Source: Acidimicrobiia bacterium
GTDB taxonomy: Bacteria > Actinomycetota > Acidimicrobiia > Acidimicrobiales > Ilumatobacteraceae
Length of the DNA: 6,448 nucleotides
Direction of reading: 5' to 3'
NCBI GenBank assembly: GCA_030425785.1
Contig: JAUHYJ010000216.1
Location: 1-6,448, forward strand
The notes under the pieces were generated by a model that was not told the origin of the DNA, made no database searches, and saw only the letters and a list, made by a program, of their open reading frames with translations. The position numbers were made by a program, and so were the translations under genes. Below are positions 1-5,393 of the stretch, one piece after another (position 1 is the first letter of the stretch; every line of letters starts with the position of its first letter).

Positions 1-1530
1 ACCCTGATCCTCGAACGTCGCCATCTCGTCGGCGGCGCAGCGATCACCGAGGAGCTGCGCCCGGGCTTCAAGTTCACGACGTTCTCGTACGCGCTCAGCC
101 TGTTGCGGCCCCAGATCGTCCACGAGCTCGACCTCGTCGAGCACGGCTTCATGCCGCTGCTGATGCCGTCGACGTTCTGCCCGATGGAGAACGGCGATGC
201 CCTCGTGATGGGCCAGGACCGCAACGAGAACGTGCACGAGATCGCACGGCACTCGAAGCGTGACGCCGACGCCTACGACCAGTATTCGCACGACATCGAG
301 ATGGTCGTCCGAGCGATCAAGCCGCTCATCGACTCGGTGCCGCCGAACTTGTTCGACGCGTCGCCCGAGGGCCTGGCCGAGCTGGCGTCGCTCGCCAAGC
401 ACCTGCGCGACATCGACCGCACGACGCTGCACAACCTCGTCCGCCTGCTCACCGGTTCGGCGGCCGACTTCCTCGACGACTACTTCGAGAGCGACATCGT
501 GAAGGGGTGGCTCTCGTCGTCGGGGATCATCGGGACGAAGGTCGGGCCGATGTCGCAGGGGTCGGGCCTCGTCCTGCTGTTCCACAACATGGGCGAGCAC
601 GACGGGCACTACGGCTCCTGGTCGTTCCACAAGGGCGGCAACGGTGGGTTCACGCAGGTCCTCGCCCGAGCGGCGCAGGCGTTCGGTGCCGAGGTGCGGC
701 TGGGGTCGGAGGTCGAGCGCGTCATCACCGCCGGCGGGCGTGCCACCGGCGTCGCCCTCCAGGACGGCACCGAGTTCACGGCCAAGGTGGTGGTGTCGGC
801 GGCGGCGCCGCGCCAGACCTTCACCGAGTTCGTCGACCCACGCGAGCTGCCGGAGGACCTGAACGACGCCATCCGCCGCTACCGGTACCAGGGCACGTCG
901 TCCAAGGTGAACTTCGCGCTCGACGGGCTGCCGCAGTACCCGGGGCTCCCCGGCCGCGGCGACATGTTCCGCGGCTTCACCAACATCGCGCCCTCGATGG
1001 AGTACCTCGAGCGGGCCTTCGACGAGGCGAAGTACGGCTGGTACTCGACGCGTCCGTACATCGACGGTGCGATCCAGTCGACGATCGACCCCGACATGGC
1101 GCCGCCCGGCCAGCACGTCATGTCGTGCTTCGTCCACTACACGCCGTACCACCTGAAGGGCAGCGACTGGCCGACCGAGCGCGAGCGCATGGCCGACAAC
1201 GTGCAGGCGGTGCTCGAGTCGTTCTTCCCGGGGTTCGGTGACCTCGTGCTGCAGCGCGAGATCGTCACCCCGCTCGACATCGAACAGGTGGCGGGCCTGC
1301 CGGAGGGCAACATCTTCCACGGCGAGTTCCTGGCACCCCAGATGTACTTCTTCCGCCCCGCGCCCGGGTGGAACCAGTACCGCACGCCGATCGCCGGCTA
1401 CTACCAGTGCGGATCCGGCACGCACCCGGGTGGCTGCGTGTCCGGCGGTCCCGGACGTCTCGCGAGCCGACAGATCCTGTGCGATCTCGGCGACGCGTCG
1501 AGCGCACCGGGCGACCCGACGGGCGTGTGA
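1..1530 (+). CDS. FAD-dependent oxidoreductase, PYROXD2/phytoene desaturase-related (5' partial)
   Basis: The reading frame is open from base 1 to the TGA at 1528-1530, giving 509 residues with no start in the window. A TTG at 103 is internal, because recognisable family sequence precedes it. Residues 2-14 read LILERRHLVGGAA, the end of the FAD-binding Rossmann unit, where the acidic E5 normally holds the adenine ribose. The GxGxxG loop and perhaps 20-25 residues lie off the left edge. Residues about 221-281 form the second FAD-domain segment (ARAAQAFGAEVRLGSEVERV, then VVVSAAAP). Residues 467-486 (YYQCGSGTHPGGCVSGGPGR) are the C-terminal FAD-contact motif of the phytoene dehydrogenase-related/PYROXD2 group. 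Such proteins are flavin oxidoreductases acting on poorly defined, often lipid-like substrates, and the substrate here is unknown. No carotenoid gene is adjacent, so a carotenoid role is unsupported. Family assignment is firm; function is not. Confidence 0.9.
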   Translation, partial: TLILERRHLVGGAAITEELRPGFKFTTFSYALSLLRPQIVHELDLVEHGFMPLLMPSTFCPMENGDALVMGQDRNENVHEIARHSKRDADAYDQYSHDIEMVVRAIKPLIDSVPPNLFDASPEGLAELASLAKHLRDIDRTTLHNLVRLLTGSAADFLDDYFESDIVKGWLSSSGIIGTKVGPMSQGSGLVLLFHNMGEHDGHYGSWSFHKGGNGGFTQVLARAAQAFGAEVRLGSEVERVITAGGRATGVALQDGTEFTAKVVVSAAAPRQTFTEFVDPRELPEDLNDAIRRYRYQGTSSKVNFALDGLPQYPGLPGRGDMFRGFTNIAPSMEYLERAFDEAKYGWYSTRPYIDGAIQSTIDPDMAPPGQHVMSCFVHYTPYHLKGSDWPTERERMADNVQAVLESFFPGFGDLVLQREIVTPLDIEQVAGLPEGNIFHGEFLAPQMYFFRPAPGWNQYRTPIAGYYQCGSGTHPGGCVSGGPGRLASRQILCDLGDASSAPGDPTGV

Positions 1531-1552
1531 CCGATGTCGTCGTCGCCCGACC

Positions 1553-1582
1553 TTTCGCGGGCCGGGGGTGCACCACTACGGT
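1553..1582 (+). promoter_or_regulatory. Possible promoter for the metallo-hydrolase gene
   Basis: TACGGT at 1577-1582 fits the actinobacterial TAnnnT -10 pattern, and TTTCGC at 1553-1558 sits 18 bases upstream as a weak -35. Transcription would begin near 1589, just before the GGGGAGG ribosome binding site and downstream of the GTG at 1568. If real, this promoter excludes that GTG as the start on its own transcript. Motif evidence only. Confidence 0.35.
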
Positions 1583-2437
1583 GTCCGCATCGGGGAGGCA
1601 TTCACCATTTCCTTCTTCGGCGTCCGCGGGTCGACCCCGTGTGACGGGCGGGATCTGCAGCGGTACGGCGGGAACACGTCGTCGGTGCTCGTCGACGCCC
1701 CCGGTCACGACCCGATCGTGCTCGACCTCGGCACCGGCTCGAGGCGCCTCGGTCAGCGGCTCGTCGGCGAGGGCGTCGAGCGGGTCACGTGCCTGCTCTC
1801 GCACCTCCACTGGGACCACGTCCAGGGGCTGCCGTTCTTCCCGATGGCCCTGCGGCCGGGCACGCGCGTCGACATCCACGGCCCGTCCCAGGACGACGGC
1901 CGCACGATCGGCGAGGCGTTCCGCGACATGTGGAAGGAGCCGGCGTTCCCGGTCACCATCGACGACCTGCCCGCCGAGCTGACCTTCGTCGATCACGCGG
2001 ACGACCAGTTCGCGATCGGCGACGTGCGGATCACGACGCGCACGGTGCCGCACATCGGGCACACGCTCGGCTACCGACTCGACTGGAACGGCCGGAGCCT
2101 CGCCTACGTGAGTGACCACCAGCAGCCCGGCGTCGACGTCTACGAGGTGAGCGACGGTGTGCGCGAGCTGTGCACCGGCGTCGACCTGCTCATCCACGAC
2201 GCGCAGTACACGCGCGACGAGTTCGGCCCGAAGGCCGCCTGGGGTCACTGCACCGTCGACTACGCCGTCTGGGTGGCGATCGAATGCGAGGTCGGCACGG
2301 TCGCGCTCTACCACCACGACCCGACCCACGACGACGACCTCCTCGACGAGATCGTCACCCGGCTGCGCGCCGAGCACGGCGACGCCGTCGAGATCGTCAT
2401 GGCGGCCGAGGGCACGTCGCTGGTCCTCGGCGGCTGA
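1568..2437 (+). CDS. Metallo-beta-lactamase-fold hydrolase (PhnP/TaR3-like)
   Basis: 289 residues from the GTG at 1568, the only conventional in-frame start before the conserved N-terminus. The family usually begins just before FFGVRGSTPC (residues 16-25). The ATT at 1607 (residue 14) lies 8 bases behind a strong GGGGAGG, so the real product may be 276 residues. Visible motifs are GGNTSS (34-39), the zinc-binding HLHWDH (79-84), H162 in HIGHTLGYR, D183 in YVSDH, HDAQY (210-214), H227 in WGH, and HHDPTHDDD (249-257). Together these give a full set of candidate metal ligands for a two-metal hydrolase. Relatives include PhnP-type cyclic phosphodiesterases and the less characterised TaR3-like group, which the GVRGSTP and HHDPxHDD motifs resemble more. 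The protein is probably cytosolic, since no signal peptide is seen. The substrate cannot be told from sequence; a phosphodiester is a reasonable guess. MauE follows after 9 bases, suggesting one transcript. Confidence 0.9.
   Translation: MHHYGVRIGEAFTISFFGVRGSTPCDGRDLQRYGGNTSSVLVDAPGHDPIVLDLGTGSRRLGQRLVGEGVERVTCLLSHLHWDHVQGLPFFPMALRPGTRVDIHGPSQDDGRTIGEAFRDMWKEPAFPVTIDDLPAELTFVDHADDQFAIGDVRITTRTVPHIGHTLGYRLDWNGRSLAYVSDHQQPGVDVYEVSDGVRELCTGVDLLIHDAQYTRDEFGPKAAWGHCTVDYAVWVAIECEVGTVALYHHDPTHDDDLLDEIVTRLRAEHGDAVEIVMAAEGTSLVLGG
1592..1598 (+). promoter_or_regulatory. Strong ribosome binding site pointing to an ATT start
   Basis: GGGGAGG is the best Shine-Dalgarno match near this gene. It lies inside the reading frame if the GTG at 1568 is used, but 8 bases (1599-1606) before the ATT at 1607, an ideal distance. 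An ATT start would give a protein beginning right at the conserved SFFGVRGSTP, where family members usually start. No ATG, GTG or TTG exists at that place. Confidence 0.55.
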
Positions 2438-2446
2438 GCGCTCGCC

Positions 2447-2830
2447 GTGCACTGGGTGGGTGTCGTCGCAGCGGTTCTCGTCGGACTCGTCTTCGTGGTC
2501 GCGGGCGCATCGAAGCTCGCCGCCGGGCCGGCCTGGCCGGCGAACGCCCGCGAGCTCGGCGCGCCGGACTGGGCGATCCCGATCGTGCCGTGGGTCGAGA
2601 TGATCGTCGGCGCTGCGCTCGCCGTCCAGCTCGCCGAACCCGTGCCCGCCGTCGCGGCGCTGGTGCTGCTCGCGGTCTTCAGTGCGCTGATCGTGGCGAG
2701 GCTGCGGGTCGGGGAGCGGCCGACGTGCGCGTGCTTCGGTCAGTGGTCGGCGTCACCGCTCGGCACGCACCACCTCGTCCGCAACGCGGTGCTCGCGGCG
2801 CTCGCGATCGTCGCGGGGCTGTTCGCCTGA
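2447..2830 (+). CDS. MauE/DoxX-family integral membrane protein
   Basis: 127 residues from the GTG at 2447, 9 bases after the hydrolase stop. No clear Shine-Dalgarno is seen, so translation may be coupled to the upstream gene; a second in-frame GTG is at 2456. Four hydrophobic segments are visible at about residues 4-25, 43-63, 66-85 and 108-126. The soluble loop between helices 3 and 4 carries C94-A-C96-F-G. This arrangement is typical of MauE-like proteins, which in methylamine dehydrogenase systems assist disulfide formation in the periplasm, and which more generally occur as redox-associated membrane proteins beside thioredoxin-like partners. The short sequence ASKLA near residue 21 also recurs in the MauE/DoxX superfamily. 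No thioredoxin-like partner is in the window and no methylamine genes are present, so a methylamine role is not supported. A general role in membrane thiol-disulfide chemistry is inference. Confidence 0.8.
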   Translation: MHWVGVVAAVLVGLVFVVAGASKLAAGPAWPANARELGAPDWAIPIVPWVEMIVGAALAVQLAEPVPAVAALVLLAVFSALIVARLRVGERPTCACFGQWSASPLGTHHLVRNAVLAALAIVAGLFA

Positions 2831-2833
2831 CGA

Positions 2834-4873
2834 TCAGTCGCCGAGCGTGCGCAGCAGGAAGGTGAGCACCTTCGCCTCGTCGCGCCACGCCTCGTACCGA
2901 CCGCTCGGCCCGGCGTGGCCGGCGCCCATCTCGGTGTGGAGCAGGACGAGTGCGTCGTTGGTGCGGGCGGCGCGGAGCTTGGCCGTCCACTTGGCCGGCT
3001 CGTGGAAGCTGACCCGGGGATCGTTCAGCCCCGCCGTCACGTACGTGGCCGGGTAGTCGGCCGGCACCGTGTTGTCGTACGGCGAATAGCCCGCGATGTA
3101 CGACGCGTGCGGTTCGCTGCGAGGGTCGCCCCATTCCTCCCACTCGGTGACGGTGAGGGGCAGCGTCGGGTCGCTCATCGTCGTCGTCACGTCGACGAAC
3201 GGCACTTCGGCCACCGCCGCGGCGTAGCGCTCGGGCCGCATCGTCACACAGGCGCCGACGAGCAGCCCGCCGGCGCTGCCGCCGCGGATCGCGAGCCGGT
3301 CGGGATGTGCGACGCCGACGTCGACGAGGTGATCGGTCGCCGCGAGGGTGTCGGTGAAGGTGTTGCGCTTCGACAGCAGCTTGCCGTCGAGGTACCACTG
3401 GCGTCCGAGTTCGCCGCCGCCACGCGGGTGGACGAGCGCCCACACGACGCCGCGATCGAGCAGCGAGAGACGCGCCACCGAGAACCACGGTGGCAGCGAG
3501 ATCTCGTACGAGCCGTACCCGTACACACAGCACGCGGCCGTGCCGTCGATCGGGGTCTCGACATGGCGGACGACGTCGACCGGGATCTTCGTGCCGTCCT
3601 CGGCGGTGGCCCAGTGCCGTGTCGAGGTGTACGCGGCGAGGTCGACGTTCGGGGTCGGCGTCTGCTTGACCACGGTGATCGAGCCGTCGTCGAGACCGAC
3701 GTCGATCGAGCGCATGGGCAGCGTCAGCGACTGGTGCGACAGGCGGATCGCCGTCGCGGTCCATTCCTCGTTCGGGCCGAACTCGACGTCGTGGGGCGCC
3801 GGGTCGATGTCGAGCACCTGCTGGCCGCCGTCCCGGGTCACGACCCGCACCTGCGGCTGCGCGTCGCGCCACTCGAGCAGGGCCAGGTGGCCGGCGAACG
3901 GCTCGATCGCGACGATGCGTCGGCCCGACTCGTGGGGGATCAGCTCGCTCCAGGCGGCCGGATCGTCGAGTGGCGCCTCCATGACCCGGAAGTCGACCGC
4001 GTCCTCATTGGTGAGCACGACGAAGCGGTCGCCCCAGTCGTCGAGGTGGTACTCGACGTCGGCGACTCGGGGCCGCACGATCGACGGTTCGGCGGTCGGG
4101 TCGTCGGTGGGGATCAGCGCGATCTCCGACGAGGTCTTACTGCCGGAGCCGATGACGATCCAGCGCTCGCTGCGGGTCGTGCCGACGCCGACGAAGAACC
4201 GCTCGTCGTCGTCGCGGTACACCTCGACGTCGTCGGCCTGGGCGGTGCCGAGCTCGTGCCGCAATACCCGGTACGGCCGTTCCTGCGCGTCGGGCGCGAC
4301 GTAGAAGACGTGGCGGCCGTCGGCCGACCAGGCGACGCCCGCGTATGTGGTGTCGTGGATCTCGTCGTCGAGATCGTCGCCGGTGTCGAGGTCGCGGATC
4401 CGGAGCGTGAAGTGCTCGTCGCCGGCGGTGTCGGCCGACCATGCGAGCAATCGGTGGTCGGGGCTGATCTCGAACGCCGCCAGGTCGAAGAACTCGTGCC
4501 CCTCCGCCTCGGCGTTCTGGTCGAGCAGCACGTGCTCGCTCGCCGTCGCCGCCGTGCGGCCCCGGCTGTGGACCGGATAGCTCTGGCCTTCGTGGGTCTG
4601 CGAGGCGTAGAACCACTCGCCCTTGCGAACGGGCGCGGACACGTCGGTCTCCTGCACGCGCGACTTGATCTCGGCGAACAGCTCGTCGACGAGCTCGTGC
4701 TGCCCGTCGAACCACCGGTCGCAGTAGTCGTTCTCGGCCTCGAGGTAGGCGATCGTGTCGGGGTTCGACTTGTCGCGGAGCCACGCGTACGGATCGTCGA
4801 ACGGTCCGGTCGGGCGATCCCACGTGTGGGGGACGGTCGGGGCAACGGGTTCGGAGGCGCCAGATACGTGCAC
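2834..4873 (-). CDS. ptrB: Oligopeptidase B (S9A serine peptidase)
   Basis: 679 residues from the GTG at 4873 (complement); a GTG at 4882 is the alternative. The N-terminal motif DDPYAWLRD (about residues 25-33) is typical of the family. Residues about 80-405 look like the beta-propeller that restricts access to small peptides; the rest forms the alpha/beta-hydrolase domain. The catalytic triad is S533 (GGSAGG), D618 (GLNDPRV) and H653 (GAGHAG). These are each one residue beyond the E. coli positions as I remember them (532, 617, 652), which supports the chosen start. E577 and E579 in TEWEEWG match the pair that binds arginine or lysine at P1, so cleavage after basic residues in short cytosolic peptides is expected. 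P461 and W463 replace the two aspartates of the enterobacterial S2 site. No signal peptide is seen. The gene is divergent from the ferredoxin and convergent with MauE. Its start may be leaderless. Confidence 0.93.
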   Translation of the reverse strand: MHVSGASEPVAPTVPHTWDRPTGPFDDPYAWLRDKSNPDTIAYLEAENDYCDRWFDGQHELVDELFAEIKSRVQETDVSAPVRKGEWFYASQTHEGQSYPVHSRGRTAATASEHVLLDQNAEAEGHEFFDLAAFEISPDHRLLAWSADTAGDEHFTLRIRDLDTGDDLDDEIHDTTYAGVAWSADGRHVFYVAPDAQERPYRVLRHELGTAQADDVEVYRDDDERFFVGVGTTRSERWIVIGSGSKTSSEIALIPTDDPTAEPSIVRPRVADVEYHLDDWGDRFVVLTNEDAVDFRVMEAPLDDPAAWSELIPHESGRRIVAIEPFAGHLALLEWRDAQPQVRVVTRDGGQQVLDIDPAPHDVEFGPNEEWTATAIRLSHQSLTLPMRSIDVGLDDGSITVVKQTPTPNVDLAAYTSTRHWATAEDGTKIPVDVVRHVETPIDGTAACCVYGYGSYEISLPPWFSVARLSLLDRGVVWALVHPRGGGELGRQWYLDGKLLSKRNTFTDTLAATDHLVDVGVAHPDRLAIRGGSAGGLLVGACVTMRPERYAAAVAEVPFVDVTTTMSDPTLPLTVTEWEEWGDPRSEPHASYIAGYSPYDNTVPADYPATYVTAGLNDPRVSFHEPAKWTAKLRAARTNDALVLLHTEMGAGHAGPSGRYEAWRDEAKVLTFLLRTLGD

Positions 4874-4884
4874 GACGAGCACGT
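4866..4884. repeat. Inverted repeat over the oligopeptidase B start
   Basis: ACGTGC (4866-4871) and GCACGT (4879-4884) are exact inverted copies separated by 7 bases. The dyad covers most of the proposed -10 box and the GTG start codon of the minus-strand peptidase, so a protein bound there would block transcription. It could also be chance, since part of it is coding. Confidence 0.4.
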
Positions 4885-4886
4885 TA
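4881..4886 (-). promoter_or_regulatory. -10 box of a probably leaderless oligopeptidase B transcript
   Basis: Read on the minus strand this is TAACGT, a TAnnnT-type -10 box. Seven bases separate it from the GTG at 4873, so transcription would begin at or next to the start codon. There is no Shine-Dalgarno before the GTG, which agrees with a leaderless message, a common form in actinobacteria. I see no convincing -35. Confidence 0.5.
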
Positions 4887-4901
4887 CGGCGCCGGCGCCG
4901 T
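4886..4901. repeat. Perfect 16-bp palindrome in the divergent control region
   Basis: ACGGCGCCGGCGCCGT is identical to its own reverse complement over all 16 bases. It lies in the 72-base gap (4874-4945) between the divergent peptidase and ferredoxin genes, next to the peptidase -10 box and about 30 bases upstream of the ferredoxin -10. The position suits an operator. All-GC palindromes arise more easily by chance in such DNA. Confidence 0.5.
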
Positions 4902-4930
4902 CGTCGGTGGGGAAGATGTCGGACCGGCGT

Positions 4931-4936
4931 TAGGTT
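4931..4936 (+). promoter_or_regulatory. -10 box of the ferredoxin gene
   Basis: TAGGTT fits TAnnnT and ends 9 bases before the ATG at 4946. The predicted transcript start is within about three bases of the ATG, and no Shine-Dalgarno lies between, so this transcript too is probably leaderless or nearly so. The -35 region (around 4908-4913, TGGGGA) is a poor match. Confidence 0.45.
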
Positions 4937-4945
4937 GCACAGCTC

Positions 4946-5272
4946 ATGCGAGTGTGGATCGACCAGGACCTCTGCACCGGCGATGGTCTGTGCGTCGACC
5001 ACTGTCACGACGTGTTCACCCTCCTCGAGGACGGCATCGCCTACGTGGTCGAGGACGGCGAGGTCCAGAACGATCCCGGCGGTTCGGGCAGCCTGGCCCC
5101 CGTGCCGCACAAGCACGTCGACTCGGTGATCAAGGCGGCCGAGGTGTGTCCCGGCGAGTGCATCTTCATCGAGATCGACCAGGCCGACGCCGAGCGCGAC
5201 GTCGAGGTCGACGTGAAGATCGCCGCCCGCATCGAGATCCGCGACGATCTCGGCGACGAAGCCGCCGCCTGA
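4946..5272 (+). CDS. Ferredoxin with CxxDxxCxxxC...CP cluster motif
   Basis: 108 residues from the ATG at 4946. Ferredoxin features are MRVWIDQDLC at the N-terminus, then C10-x2-D13-x2-C16-x3-C20 followed by HDVF, and C68-P69 near the end of the fold. In the Pyrococcus furiosus ferredoxin the same spacing binds a [4Fe-4S] cluster with an aspartate as the fourth ligand. C10, D13, C16 and C68 are therefore the likely ligands here; a [3Fe-4S] form is the alternative. C20 and C72 are extra cysteines. The protein is longer than the usual 60-70 residues: a Gly/Pro-containing insertion lies at about 43-57, and an acidic tail covers about 76-108. It is a small cytosolic electron carrier. Its place 121 bases upstream of sufB, on the same strand, suggests work in or dependence on iron-sulfur assembly, but a P450 or other oxidoreductase elsewhere could be its partner. 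Confidence 0.92.
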   Translation: MRVWIDQDLCTGDGLCVDHCHDVFTLLEDGIAYVVEDGEVQNDPGGSGSLAPVPHKHVDSVIKAAEVCPGECIFIEIDQADAERDVEVDVKIAARIEIRDDLGDEAAA

Positions 5273-5317
5273 CGCCACGCGCCCTGCCGGACCGGGCCGC
5301 CCGATTCCGCGGTCGGA

Positions 5318-5380
5318 GCGTGGGCACGGGGCTCGCGGATTGTTACTATGGCGGTAGTGGAAATCCCCTGCACCCCACGC
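5318..5380. repeat. Nested inverted repeats surrounding the sufB promoter
   Basis: The outer arms are GCGTGGG (5318-5324) with CCCACGC (5374-5380), followed inward by GGGG (5328-5331) with CCCC (5365-5368). An inner dyad ACTA-N6-TAGT (5345-5358) overlaps the -10 box. Outer and inner centres fall within about three bases of each other, near 5349-5352. The left arms lie upstream of the predicted transcript start, so for the sufB promoter this would act as DNA, not RNA. Confidence 0.45.
5321..5349 (+). promoter_or_regulatory. sufB promoter with extended -10
   Basis: TACTAT at 5344-5349 is a near-consensus -10 preceded by TGT (5341-5343), an extended -10 element. TGGGCA at 5321-5326 lies 17 bases upstream and matches four of six positions of a TTGACA -35. 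The predicted start is near 5356, leaving a leader of about 38 bases that contains the sufB ribosome binding site. This is the most convincing promoter in the window. It implies that sufB can be expressed separately from the ferredoxin. Confidence 0.65.
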
Positions 5381-5381
5381 T

Positions 5382-5385
5382 GGAG
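5382..5385 (+). promoter_or_regulatory. sufB ribosome binding site
   Basis: GGAG ends 8 bases before the ATG at 5394, normal spacing, and fixes the sufB start. In contrast to the two upstream leaderless candidates, sufB has an ordinary led message. Confidence 0.6.
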
Positions 5386-5393
5386 TTGACGCC

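Noticed and set aside
103..1530. TTG at 103 as the start of the oxidoreductase
   Set aside because: Bases 1-102 in the same frame encode the conserved LILERRHLVGGAA FAD-binding segment, so the gene runs in from the left.
1238..1567. Longer N-terminus for the MBL hydrolase, extending into the oxidoreductase gene
   Set aside because: These bases encode the conserved C-terminal FAD motif of the oxidoreductase in another frame. The extension is Arg/Ser/Thr-rich and unlike the MBL family.
1265..2452. Minus-strand open frame of 395 codons across the oxidoreductase end and the MBL gene
   Set aside because: It spans two recognised genes and their gap, has no domain, and has the composition of a GC-bias shadow.
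2915..4933. Plus-strand open frame of 672 codons antisense to the peptidase gene
   Set aside because: It is rich in Arg, Gly, Val and Asp repeats with no recognisable domain, and it mirrors the codon bias of the real gene on the other strand. Long antisense frames are expected in such high-GC DNA.
5273..5320. Terminator after the ferredoxin gene
   Set aside because: Short GC stems can be drawn, but there is no stable long hairpin followed by a T-run, so I cannot support a terminator.
5348..5389. Short open frame of 13 codons from ATG 5348 before sufB (possible leader peptide)
   Set aside because: Its ATG overlaps the -10 box and lies upstream of the predicted transcript start, and it has no ribosome binding site.
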